DNA of 64,000 nt from Marivirga tractuosa DSM 4126 (GTDB lineage Bacteria; Bacteroidota; Bacteroidia; Cytophagales; Cyclobacteriaceae): positions 4,076,001 to 4,140,000 of the forward strand of contig NC_014759.1 in assembly GCF_000183425.1 (NCBI RefSeq). Reading direction: 5' to 3'. Under the pieces are notes generated by a model. That model was given only the letters and a program-made list of their open reading frames with translations. It had not been told where the DNA came from and did no database searches. Of this stretch, positions 22,953-32,542 are shown in pieces (position 1 is the stretch's first letter; each line of letters begins with the position of its first letter). The translations under genes and the position numbers were made by a program.

Positions 22953-25900
22953 GTGAGGAAACCTCTACTACTTAGCATATTAATTTTCTTAGTGATTTCA
23001 ATCTCTGGTTTGAGGTGGTATTACCATTCTCAAGAGTTGGATAAAGAAAATTTTATTGCTCACACCCAACGAAAATTGGATAAAGAATTTAAAGCTGTTG
23101 AAAAGGACCGGCAAGCATTAGTTGAATATTTTGTTCAAAGTAAAGCATTAGATTTTCAATCACTCAATCAGTTAAATAGCACTTACCCTTTCTATTTGTT
23201 CAAAAATTACGGGCTGGTATATTGGTCTGATGAGCACTACACTCCATTAATAAGAAAGTATCGTAAAGAAGGTTGGCATTTTGTAAAGGACGATGCTGGT
23301 CAATTTTTAGAGTTGAATAGTAAATCCAAAAATTCTGATATCATCTTGGTGACCGTAATTCCATTATTTGAATATTATGATGTCAATAATGAATATATTC
23401 AGTCCTCATTTAATACTGAGATTTTACCTTCCTCTGGTATTCAACTTCATCAAACGGAACAAGAAGAGTCCTTTGCTTTAAAGGATTTAGAAGGCAAGCC
23501 AATTTTCCATATTTCTTTTGCAGAAGATTTTGAAAATTATCTACCTAATTTTCATTATCTAATTATCACTTTAGAATCTATTTTAGTTGTTTTACTGCTA
23601 TACTTGCTCTGGCAATTTGCTTCTAATAGGAAAGGGTTTTGGTCAAAAATTGCAGTTTTCATAATAGGCATTGCTTCAATTTGGGGACTGATGGAATACT
23701 TCGATTTCCCCTTTCATTCAACCGATTTAGAACTATTCGACCCTAAATATTTTGCCTCTTCTGATTTCAACCCTTCTCTTGGAAATTTAATCATCAATAG
23801 TATTCTCTTCTTTCTAATCGGGTTTTTCTCAATCCGAAGGTTGAATGACTTTCTCTCAAACGAGAAGAGATTGCTTCCTAATTGGCTGTGCTTATTGCTC
23901 AATTTGGGTGCCTATTTAGTCACTTTAGGTATTTATTATTTTATTTATCTGATTTATATACATTCTAATTGGGGCCTGGATAGCACTCAATCGATTGAAT
24001 TCAATTTTTTAGAAATACTGTCCTATACTGTAGTATTGCTTTTTGGATATTTGGTTTTTGAGGTTTTTAGATTAGTGCATCATCTTAATAATCAATTCAA
24101 GACCAACTTTATAGAATTTCTAGGATTTCAAATTACCGCTTTCGGTCTCTTTTCTTTAATGGCTTTCAGTTTCGGTGTTGTGATTTTTTGGATGGCGGGC
24201 ATTGTTTTTCTAGTGAATATCATAGTGTATTTAACTAATTTAGGTGGGGCACTTGAATCCCTAAAATTTCTAAGTTTTATTTATCTATTTATTTTAATTA
24301 TCGGCATCTCTGCAATTAGTGCTTCCTCTGTTTATGAATTGGAAAAACAAAAGGAAACTAGCCAAAGGAGTGTTTTGGCTGACAGAATAATGAATGGAAA
24401 TGATGTGTTGGCTGAATATATGCTCGTGCAGTTGGATCAAAGTTTACAAAAGGATGCCTATATCAAAAGGCAGTTTCTAATGCCACTTACTCCCTATAAA
24501 ACTATAGTCGATAAGATTGAGCAGTATTATCTCAATGATTATTTTGAAAAATATGAAAAATCTGTAAGGATTTTTGATGCCGAAGGAAACCCAATTTTTC
24601 CAAGTTCTACTTTGCCAATGTCTTCCTCTTATCCCATTCAGCAAATGAATGAACGTAATAAAAGAGGGGATATCAATTTATATCTGGTGAGTTACAATGA
24701 AGGAAACCAACTGCTAAGAAAATACATTTATGTTTATGAAATAAAGCATTATGATTTTGTGTTCGCTAAAATTGTTTTGGAGTTCAAACCTAAGAAAATC
24801 CGTCCTGATAATGTTTTTCCTGAGTTGCTAGTCAAAAACCGTTATGTATCATCTCTCATTGATATCCCGTACGATTATGCTCTTTATAATAACGACACAT
24901 TATCCTACAGTGTAGGAAATCTAAATTTTCCTAATGTGGTCAACCATGAAATTACCAAGGATAAAACCTTGCTCAATATTCAGGAAGAGCAGAATATTAA
25001 TTTCAGTGTAGTAATCAATAATAATGAAAAGTTGATATTTAGTAAGAAAGATGTGTTCTGGTATCGCTTCTTCTCCAATATATCTTTTTTCTTTGTAATC
25101 AGTTTTGTGTTAGTTTTTGTTATATCGGTTTATCAATTCTTTAAACTGTATTGGAAGACAAGGTCAATTGGACTAAGCGCTAAAATTCAGCTCTATTTTT
25201 CGCTTGCCTTTTTAATTCCTTTACTATCGGTAAGTATTTCTACGATTGGTTTTGTGAACGCTACTTTTTTAAAGGATATAGTGACTGAATACGAAGAAAG
25301 TACCAACAGAGTGGCTGGTCAGCTGACCCCTTTGTTAATGAAGTACGAAAATGGTTTAGTGGATAAAACAACTTTAAATAATGAGTTGGCCACCATTACG
25401 AAGATCATTAATACGGATATTAATTTGTATGATTTAAATGGGCAATTGTCCGCTACTAGTCAGCCTCAGGTCTTTGATAAAAACTTATTGTCCAATAGAA
25501 TCAACCCGCAAGCCTATGCTTCCATTTATCAAAGCGGACAAAAAATGATAACCTTGGAGGAAAAAATTGGAAGCCTAAATTATCAATCAGCTTATGTCGG
25601 AATCAGGTCTTACAATTCGGGTGAGCTTTTAGCCATTTTGGGAAGTCCCTTTTTTAAGTCTAATAAAGAGTATGATCTCCTGCTTACTGATTTGCTGAAT
25701 AATGTATTCAATATTTTCGTGGCATCATTCATTATCTTCATCTTTTTAGCATATGCAGCAACAAAAATCTTAACAACTCCATTGAACCTGCTAAAACAAA
25801 AACTATCCCAAGTGAACTTATCTGCAGAGAATAAACCTATAAGTTGGCAAGTTGATGATGAAATTGGCTTATTAATCAAGGAATATAATCAAATGCTCTT

Positions 25901-26603
25901 GAAACTGGAGAGAAGTAGACAGGCCTTGAGTAAAACAGAAAAAGAATCTGCATGGCGCGAAATGGCACAGCAGGTGGCACATGAAATTAAAAATCCGCTT
26001 ACTCCTATGAAGCTTTCTTTGCAACATTTGGAAATGAAAATACAACGAGCAGATAGTCCTATGCCAGAGGCTTCTGAAAAAATTCATAGTATACTATCGC
26101 AAATAGAGAATTTAAGTGATATTGCTACTTCTTTTTCAGCATTTGCTAAAATGCCAATTCCCGAAAATGAAAGGGTTTGTATAAGCGATACGCTGAAAAA
26201 AGTAGTTGATTTCTTTCAAGCAGAAAATGCAGAAATCAAATTGGATTTGCCTGATGAAGATCTGTATGTATTGGCAGATCCGAAAATAATGGAGCGTACT
26301 TTCAACAATATGTTGATTAATGCTATCCAGAGTGGTGATGGAAGTCAGGCTATTACCATTAAAATTAAAATTGAGCTTTTGGAGGGGAAAATTAGAATTT
26401 CAATTACCGATAATGGGTTAGGTATACCTGAAGATAATTATAACAAAGTTTTTTTGCCTAACTTTACAACAAAATCTAATGGTTCTGGAATCGGATTGGC
26501 TGTGGCTAAAAGAGGAATTGAACATGCAGGGGGTGATATTTGGTTTGAAACAGAAGTTAATAAAGGAACTACCTTTTTCATAGAATTGAAAAGATTGGAT
26601 TGA
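22953..26603 (+). CDS. Very large membrane sensor histidine kinase, NtrY-like
   Basis: The protein has 1216 residues and starts at a GTG; no ATG is available nearby. Residues 3-20 form a first membrane helix. An extracytoplasmic region follows to about 205. A multi-helix block spans about 205-450, then a second exposed region to about 695 and further helices. A HAMP-like linker (ILTTPLNLLKQKLSQVN) precedes the dimerisation helix QQVAHEIKNPLTPMKLS with His1010. The catalytic part has DNGLGIPEDN and GSGIGLAVAKRG. The HEIKNPLTP text and layout are those of NtrY-type kinases. It overlaps the next gene by 4 bp. Signal unknown. Confidence 0.85.
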   Translation: MRKPLLLSILIFLVISISGLRWYYHSQELDKENFIAHTQRKLDKEFKAVEKDRQALVEYFVQSKALDFQSLNQLNSTYPFYLFKNYGLVYWSDEHYTPLIRKYRKEGWHFVKDDAGQFLELNSKSKNSDIILVTVIPLFEYYDVNNEYIQSSFNTEILPSSGIQLHQTEQEESFALKDLEGKPIFHISFAEDFENYLPNFHYLIITLESILVVLLLYLLWQFASNRKGFWSKIAVFIIGIASIWGLMEYFDFPFHSTDLELFDPKYFASSDFNPSLGNLIINSILFFLIGFFSIRRLNDFLSNEKRLLPNWLCLLLNLGAYLVTLGIYYFIYLIYIHSNWGLDSTQSIEFNFLEILSYTVVLLFGYLVFEVFRLVHHLNNQFKTNFIEFLGFQITAFGLFSLMAFSFGVVIFWMAGIVFLVNIIVYLTNLGGALESLKFLSFIYLFILIIGISAISASSVYELEKQKETSQRSVLADRIMNGNDVLAEYMLVQLDQSLQKDAYIKRQFLMPLTPYKTIVDKIEQYYLNDYFEKYEKSVRIFDAEGNPIFPSSTLPMSSSYPIQQMNERNKRGDINLYLVSYNEGNQLLRKYIYVYEIKHYDFVFAKIVLEFKPKKIRPDNVFPELLVKNRYVSSLIDIPYDYALYNNDTLSYSVGNLNFPNVVNHEITKDKTLLNIQEEQNINFSVVINNNEKLIFSKKDVFWYRFFSNISFFFVISFVLVFVISVYQFFKLYWKTRSIGLSAKIQLYFSLAFLIPLLSVSISTIGFVNATFLKDIVTEYEESTNRVAGQLTPLLMKYENGLVDKTTLNNELATITKIINTDINLYDLNGQLSATSQPQVFDKNLLSNRINPQAYASIYQSGQKMITLEEKIGSLNYQSAYVGIRSYNSGELLAILGSPFFKSNKEYDLLLTDLLNNVFNIFVASFIIFIFLAYAATKILTTPLNLLKQKLSQVNLSAENKPISWQVDDEIGLLIKEYNQMLLKLERSRQALSKTEKESAWREMAQQVAHEIKNPLTPMKLSLQHLEMKIQRADSPMPEASEKIHSILSQIENLSDIATSFSAFAKMPIPENERVCISDTLKKVVDFFQAENAEIKLDLPDEDLYVLADPKIMERTFNNMLINAIQSGDGSQAITIKIKIELLEGKIRISITDNGLGIPEDNYNKVFLPNFTTKSNGSGIGLAVAKRGIEHAGGDIWFETEVNKGTTFFIELKRLD

Positions 26604-29600
26604 TTTTGAAGTATGTTTTTAGAGTTGTGGTTATTAGTATTCTGGTCTTATTTATAAGTCCAAAGTTTCTTTATGCCCAATCAAATTGCTTTGAAACGGA
26701 GTATACCAGTTATCAAATACCTGATTCCATTTTGATAATCTCCTCTACAATCCAAATTAATAATATAGCAGGTGAAGAGTTAGGCTATGAAATTTTTGAT
26801 AATGTTCTTAAGATAAATGAATGTCAAGAAGGGGAATTTTTTAGGGTTTGCTTTAATTATGTTCTTAAAGAGACTGAATTAGTTAAGTCTGCTGTTCCAG
26901 AGGAATGGTATGATAGTACCGCTCGCTTTACCAACAATATTCAGGTTCAAGAAGAAAAGAATCGATCTACTCAAGAATTACTAGGCTTAGGAGGGATTCA
27001 GATTGATGGGGCGTATATGCGGTCAGTTTCTGGTGGGGGGCAACAATCTGCCATGATGCATTCAGTAATGGATTTGACCATTTCAGGAAATATTTCTGAA
27101 GATTTGCAGCTTCAAGCCAGAATGACTGATCAACAAATGCCTTTTGAGCCAGAAGGAAATACACAGCGACTTCAGGACTTTGATAGAGTAAATTTTCAGC
27201 TTATTCATGAAAACTGGGGAATGGAAGCAGGTGATTTGGATATCCAATCCAATCGCGACTTAAACTTTTTGAGGTTTAATAGACAAGTTCAGGGCTTGGC
27301 TATATCTTCTACTAAATTGTCTTTTGACTCAACTGATTCCAAAACTCAAGCTGTTACCTCATTTGCAAGAAGCAAAACAGGAATCCAATCCATTCAGCCT
27401 CTCGAAGGAGTTTTAGGTCCTTACAGAATAGACGGGCCACAAAATGAACCCTTTATTTTTCTCTTAGCAGGATCAGAAAAAGTATTTCTTGATGGGAAGC
27501 TTTTAGATAGAGGGCTGGAAAATGATTATGTCATTGATTACAATGCAGCCGAACTTACTTTCAATTCCAAAATTTACATTTCAAAATACAGTAGAATTCA
27601 AATTGAATTTGAGTATTCTGACCGACAGTATAGCAGAAATGTAACCACCTTACAACATCAACAATCTATTGGGAATTTGGATGTTAACATTGGTTATTTC
27701 CAACAATCCGACAAGCCAGGGAATCAGATGAATGACTTGTCTAAAAGCGATTTTGAAGAATTGTCAAATTTGGATGCAGGTGCTACTTACGGTGAAATTT
27801 CTTCTGCAGATAGCGTTGGTTATTCTTCAAGCAGAAAGCGCTATGCTCAAATTGATACACTTATTAATGGTCAGACTTATCAGATCTTCAAGCGTTCGGA
27901 AAATCCTGAAATTGCTCACTATCAGTTGAGTTTTACCATGGTAGGGGAGAATCATGGGGATTACCGTATCGCTAATTCCTCTGAAAATGGGGTGAGCTAT
28001 GAATGGGTAGCACCGATTGATGGTGTGCCCCAAGGAAATTATGCTCCAATAAAACGTGTGGCATTACCCCAGAATCAACGCATCATAAATCTTGGCTTTA
28101 ATTATAATTTAAAGGACGATTCAAAAATAAGCTTTGAATATGCAGGTTCCGAATTTGTAAGCAACCGCTTTAATCAAGAAAATACAAAGCAGACAGGCAA
28201 TGCATTTTCTGTTGGTTATCAATCAGATGCTAAAGATTTGAGTTTTGGCAAAAACTCATCCATTGACTACTTCATTAAATATGAATATTTGGATTCTGCA
28301 TTTTCTCCTGTTCAACCATTTCGAGAAATGGAATTCAATAGAAATTGGGGAATGGAACAATCCGCAACATTTCAAGCAGGGGAAGAGCACCTGTTAAGTT
28401 TGGGAACTTCTATCCAAAATGATAAGCAGAATTTTAGTTATGAAGTGGCGCTACGGAATAAAGAAAATTTTGGTAATGGTGCTCAGCACAGTGTAGTCTT
28501 TCAGAATAGGGGAGATTTAAATATAGCCTTTAATGGCTTTATGATGAATAGCAAGCATGGTGAAACACAAACCGATTGGAAGAAAGCTACTGCTGACTTT
28601 AGTTATGCAAAATATAAAATTCAACCAGGCTATACATTTAGGACAGAGCAACATCAAATCAAAATTAAGGATGAAATTGCTAGCAGTTTTCAGTTTTTTG
28701 ATAGTCATAGTTTTTATCTTGCTAAGCCAGACTCCAATCATTGGGATTTTAAAATTGCTCATGAATTTAGAGCAGATCAAAGACCAATTGAAGGAGAATT
28801 CCGTGAATTCGAAAAAGCACAGAATACGAAATTGCAAACTTCATTTCGATACGGTGAAGACAATCAACTAGCCTTTAATTTGCTGAGAAGAGAAATACAA
28901 ACTACCATAGATTCAACAAGAACGGAAAAGTATTTTCAAGGAGGATTGAACTGGCAATCAAGTTTTTGGGACGGCAATATTATTCAAAAATTAAACTTTC
29001 AGACTGGGACAGGAAGAGTTTTGCAAAGGAGCTATTTTTTCATGGAGGTAGCACGAAGTTTAGGAACCCATTCTTGGTCTGATTTAAACGGAAATGGTGA
29101 GCAAGAATTGAATGAATTTTTTGAGGACGAAACGGAATACGGAGATAGAAATTATGTGAAGGTTTTGACCATGGGTGATAGTTATCAAACTGCTTTTATC
29201 AATAATTTGCAGTATCAGTTAAGATGGAATTTGCCCAAATCATGGGCCAAATCTGAAAATTTAATGCAATATCTAGAAAAATTTTCAGGTAGTTTTAATG
29301 TCAATCTTGATAATAAAAATACGTTTGAAGAATGGGCATCCAGGATATCTCCTTTTTCATTTGATAATGGTGATCAAGTACTGTCTTCTCGTAATATGTG
29401 GAAATCTAATTTCTGGTATAATAGGGGAGGTATAGCTTTTCTAGAGGCTTCTTTGTCTAACTCCAATCGAAAACAATTAATGATTGAAGGTTTTGAAGGA
29501 ATGGATAGATCTGTATTCTTACTGGCAGGTTCCCTCAATGCATTTCAAGATTGGAACTTTTCTACAACTTATCGTCAAACTTCTAATGCTTCTTTTTCCG

Positions 29601-30034
29601 AGGTAGTGGAAGAAAGAGATTATCAGTTTAATACGACTTCGGTAAATCCTAAAATTAGTTGGCAAGGAGGTAGAAATTTAAGAGTGAGTTTGGCCTATAG
29701 AAATGAAAACAAACTGAGTGCTGATGAAAGCGCAGGTGGTGCAGTATTAGTTAATTCAATTGAGCTTTCCAATAAATTGATCCAAGCAAAAAATGGTGTC
29801 TTGGAAAGCAAATTCAGTTATGTTAGTGTAGATTCAGAATTGCGAGATAATAGAAGTCCATTAGCATTTGAAATGTTTGAAGGATTAAGGGCAGGTGATA
29901 ACTATGTTTGGAATCTCTCTCTAAGAAGAAAAATTATAGGTGATCTAAATCTAATTTTACAATATATAGGCAGAAAAAGCCAAGACAGCAAGACCATTCA
30001 TAATGGCAGCGTCCAATTAACCGCCTTATTCTAA
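26600..30034 (+). CDS. Large outer-membrane/surface protein coupled to the kinase
   Basis: The protein has 1144 residues. The only sensible start is a TTG overlapping the kinase stop (TTGA), giving a signal peptide ending FLYAQ at residue 27. The first 200 residues contain GGIQIDGAYMRSVSGGGQ and AGDLDIQSNRDLNFLRF. The rest is a long series of aromatic, alternating strands (for example FWDGNIIQKLNFQTGTGR) as in large beta-barrels, and the protein ends in a strand with terminal Phe. Translational coupling to a sensor kinase is unusual and suggests the kinase monitors or controls this envelope protein. No named family recognised. Confidence 0.7.
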   Translation: MILKYVFRVVVISILVLFISPKFLYAQSNCFETEYTSYQIPDSILIISSTIQINNIAGEELGYEIFDNVLKINECQEGEFFRVCFNYVLKETELVKSAVPEEWYDSTARFTNNIQVQEEKNRSTQELLGLGGIQIDGAYMRSVSGGGQQSAMMHSVMDLTISGNISEDLQLQARMTDQQMPFEPEGNTQRLQDFDRVNFQLIHENWGMEAGDLDIQSNRDLNFLRFNRQVQGLAISSTKLSFDSTDSKTQAVTSFARSKTGIQSIQPLEGVLGPYRIDGPQNEPFIFLLAGSEKVFLDGKLLDRGLENDYVIDYNAAELTFNSKIYISKYSRIQIEFEYSDRQYSRNVTTLQHQQSIGNLDVNIGYFQQSDKPGNQMNDLSKSDFEELSNLDAGATYGEISSADSVGYSSSRKRYAQIDTLINGQTYQIFKRSENPEIAHYQLSFTMVGENHGDYRIANSSENGVSYEWVAPIDGVPQGNYAPIKRVALPQNQRIINLGFNYNLKDDSKISFEYAGSEFVSNRFNQENTKQTGNAFSVGYQSDAKDLSFGKNSSIDYFIKYEYLDSAFSPVQPFREMEFNRNWGMEQSATFQAGEEHLLSLGTSIQNDKQNFSYEVALRNKENFGNGAQHSVVFQNRGDLNIAFNGFMMNSKHGETQTDWKKATADFSYAKYKIQPGYTFRTEQHQIKIKDEIASSFQFFDSHSFYLAKPDSNHWDFKIAHEFRADQRPIEGEFREFEKAQNTKLQTSFRYGEDNQLAFNLLRREIQTTIDSTRTEKYFQGGLNWQSSFWDGNIIQKLNFQTGTGRVLQRSYFFMEVARSLGTHSWSDLNGNGEQELNEFFEDETEYGDRNYVKVLTMGDSYQTAFINNLQYQLRWNLPKSWAKSENLMQYLEKFSGSFNVNLDNKNTFEEWASRISPFSFDNGDQVLSSRNMWKSNFWYNRGGIAFLEASLSNSNRKQLMIEGFEGMDRSVFLLAGSLNAFQDWNFSTTYRQTSNASFSEVVEERDYQFNTTSVNPKISWQGGRNLRVSLAYRNENKLSADESAGGAVLVNSIELSNKLIQAKNGVLESKFSYVSVDSELRDNRSPLAFEMFEGLRAGDNYVWNLSLRRKIIGDLNLILQYIGRKSQDSKTIHNGSVQLTALF

Positions 30035-30104
30035 ATCACCCCACACCCATCGCCCCACTACTTCCTTCTATACTACTTTTTTCCTTCCTTAGGAATTACA
30101 AGGC

Positions 30105-30135
30105 TCCAATTTCCCCCTTTGGGGGCTAGGGGGCT
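30105..30135. repeat. Poly-C/poly-G inverted repeat
   Basis: The stretch TTTCCCCCTTTGGGGGCTAG followed by GGGGCT can fold by pairing its C run with either G run. It resembles the structure at 22797-22827 (TTTCCCCTTT...GGGGGCTTTT). It separates two convergent genes and may act as a terminator or belong to an interspersed family. Confidence 0.5.
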
Positions 30136-30886
30136 ACAGCGTCTTCCTCAACTTCTTCATAAACTTACTAGCAAAAATAAAGTCTTCTAAATCTTCTTGA
30201 CCAGACGTTAGGATGTTGTCAGAATTTCCTTCCCAAACTTTTTTACCTTTTGACAAATACATAATGTATTCTCCCACTCCCATAACGGAATTCATATCGT
30301 GCGTAACCATAATAGTAGTGACATTCAGTTCATGAGTAATTTCCTGAATTAATTCATCAATCAATAGTGAGGTTCTAGGGTCAAGTCCTGAATTCGGTTC
30401 GTCACAGAACAAGTAGTTGATATCATTTACAATAGCTCGAGCTATTCCAACTCTTTTCTTCTGACCTCCACTTATCTCAGAAGGCATTTTTTTGTTAATG
30501 TTTTCAAGACCAACTCTGCTCAATACGTTATTTACGCGATCAAGCTTTTCGTCTTTCTTCATATCCGTAAGCAAGTCCAAGGGGAACATAACGTTTTCCT
30601 CTATATTTTTCGAGTCAAATAGGGCACCACCCTGAAAAAGCATGCCAATTTCACGTCTCATCTGTGCTTTTTCATCTTTATCGGCTTTCAAAAAACCCCT
30701 GCCATCATAGAGAACTTCGCCTGCTTCAGGGATTACTAAGCCTACAATGCATTTTAACAGTACACTTTTTCCAGTGCCACTAGCACCAATGATTAAATTG
30801 GTGATACCTCTCTCAAAGGTTCCTGAAATATCTTGTAAAACATGATTATCATTGAAAGACTTGGATATATTTTTGATTTCAATCAT
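30134..30886 (-). CDS. ABC transporter ATP-binding protein, MlaF type
   Basis: The protein has 250 residues with Walker A IGASGTGKSVLLK, signature ISGGQKKRVGIARAI and Walker B YLFCDEPNSGLDPRTS. The S-V-L-L in Walker A and the DEPNSGLDP text are typical of MlaF/Ttg2A ATPases. It follows the MlaE-like permease gene by 3 bp. The pair should drive phospholipid movement between inner and outer membranes. The MCE-domain partner (MlaD) is not adjacent, as is often so in Bacteroidota. Confidence 0.85.
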   Translation of the reverse strand: MIEIKNISKSFNDNHVLQDISGTFERGITNLIIGASGTGKSVLLKCIVGLVIPEAGEVLYDGRGFLKADKDEKAQMRREIGMLFQGGALFDSKNIEENVMFPLDLLTDMKKDEKLDRVNNVLSRVGLENINKKMPSEISGGQKKRVGIARAIVNDINYLFCDEPNSGLDPRTSLLIDELIQEITHELNVTTIMVTHDMNSVMGVGEYIMYLSKGKKVWEGNSDNILTSGQEDLEDFIFASKFMKKLRKTL

Positions 30887-30889
30887 TTC

Positions 30890-31621
30890 TTAGTTTAATA
30901 ATAATTCTGCTAAAATATAATCAGCTAACAATACTGCAATACAGCTTTTTGTTACAGCACTTGTACTGGATTGACCTACCTCAAGTGCTCCTCCAGTGGT
31001 GAAAAAACCTTGAAAAGCTGAGATAGAAGCGATTAAAAATGCAAATACTAATGATTTTATAAGAGCAAACTGGACTGTAAAGGGATTAAAATCTATTCTA
31101 ATTCCGTAAACATATTCTGTCTCCGTCAATATACCTGTAAGCGTGCCGGCAATATACCCTCCGTATAGGGCTAAAAATCCTGCTATGACGACCAGAAGTG
31201 GGTACATAATCATGGCGGCTACAATTTTAGGTAAGACTAAATAAGACGAAGCATTTACTCCCATCACTTCTAGGGCATCTATCTGTTCAGTAATTCTCAT
31301 AGTGCCTAATCCACCCGCTATGCTAGATCCAACTTTTCCCGCAATAACAATGGCAGTAATGGTAGGTGCTAGTTCTAAAACAACCATTTCCCTAGTAACC
31401 TGAGCTACCACATAATTTTGAATTAGTGGGCTTACTAAATTATAAGCAGTTTGGACGGTCGTAACAGCACCCATAAATGTTGAGGTAATAGCAACGATTA
31501 ATATGGAATTCCAGCCTATGGAAATACATTCATTAATGGTGAGCTTGAAATAGGATGAAAAGGACTCTCGCCTTACAAACATACTTCCTAAAAATATAAA
31601 ATAGGCACCTATAGACTTCAT
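30890..31621 (-). CDS. ABC transporter permease, MlaE type
   Basis: The protein has 243 residues of MlaE/DUF140 type. About five membrane helices are visible, with the conserved block GLGTMRITEQIDALEVMGVN and the ELAPTITAIVIAGKVGS stretch ahead of it. It is the inner-membrane permease partner of the ATPase encoded 3 bp downstream. Cargo is probably phospholipid, by family. Confidence 0.9.
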   Translation of the reverse strand: MKSIGAYFIFLGSMFVRRESFSSYFKLTINECISIGWNSILIVAITSTFMGAVTTVQTAYNLVSPLIQNYVVAQVTREMVVLELAPTITAIVIAGKVGSSIAGGLGTMRITEQIDALEVMGVNASSYLVLPKIVAAMIMYPLLVVIAGFLALYGGYIAGTLTGILTETEYVYGIRIDFNPFTVQFALIKSLVFAFLIASISAFQGFFTTGGALEVGQSSTSAVTKSCIAVLLADYILAELLLN

Positions 31622-31833
31622 AAGGTTGTTGTTTCTTGTATCTTCAAATTTAAAGTTAGCATGAAAATTTTCTTTACAATAAAAGTTGTTTCAATTCTTT
31701 ACAGATAATTGGATTTTGAGGTTATGCGGATGATTATTCTAATCCAATACGCTAATGAATTTCGTAAGTTTGTAGAACTACAAGATTATTGTTTAGTTTC
31801 GTATTTTCAAACCAAAGATAATTCAATTTTAAA

Positions 31834-32538
31834 ATGAATAAATTTATAGTAATTACTGGAGGTACAAAAGGTATTGGAAGAGCCTTAGTGCTCCGGTTTG
31901 CGGAAAAAGGATTTGATGTCATTACTTGCGCTAGAAATAAAGCTGATTTAGAAGTTCTGAAAGAGGAAATAGAAAAATCATATAACAATAAGGTGCATGT
32001 GAAAGCAGCAGACTTATCGAAAAGAGAAGACATTGCAACTTTTGCAGATTTTGTTTTAAGCACCACGCCAAGAGTTGATGTTTTAATTAATAATACCGGT
32101 ATTTTCCTTCCGGGAAGCATTCAAGATGAACCAGACGGAAATTTGGAAATGATGATGAATACAAATTTATTCTCAGCATATCACCTGACAAGGGCTTTGT
32201 TGCCTTCAATGTTGCCTCATAAACAGGGACATATTTTCTCTATGAGTAGCATAGCTGGAATCACAGCATATTCAAGTGGTGGTTCTTACAGTATAACTAA
32301 ATATGCCATGCAAGGATTTACAAAATGCCTTAGAGAAGAATTAAAAGGTGAGGGTATAAGAGTTACTTCCGTACTACCTGGTGCTACCTTCACTGCAAGT
32401 TGGGAAGGGGTAGATTTACCTCATGAAAGATTTATGAAAGCAGAAGATGTCGCTGAATCTGTGTGGTCAGCCTATGCTTTATCGGACAGAACGGTAGTAG
32501 AAGAAATTGTTTTAAGGCCTCAATTAGGAGATATATAG
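31834..32538 (+). CDS. Short-chain dehydrogenase/reductase
   Basis: The protein has 234 residues: a Rossmann motif ITGGTKGIGRAL, NNTGIF at the NAG position, catalytic Ser in SMSSIAG and the YSITK Tyr-Lys pair. NADPH preference is plausible from the CARN sequence after strand two. The substrate is not predictable. It precedes the aminotransferase by 4 bp, so it may act in the same sugar pathway or just share the transcript. Confidence 0.85.
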   Translation: MNKFIVITGGTKGIGRALVLRFAEKGFDVITCARNKADLEVLKEEIEKSYNNKVHVKAADLSKREDIATFADFVLSTTPRVDVLINNTGIFLPGSIQDEPDGNLEMMMNTNLFSAYHLTRALLPSMLPHKQGHIFSMSSIAGITAYSSGGSYSITKYAMQGFTKCLREELKGEGIRVTSVLPGATFTASWEGVDLPHERFMKAEDVAESVWSAYALSDRTVVEEIVLRPQLGDI

Positions 32539-32542
32539 AGCC

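Noticed and set aside
28517..28871. Two opposing frames of about 105 residues within the outer-membrane protein gene
   Set aside because: Both overlap a continuous 1144-codon gene and each other; shadows of its codon usage.
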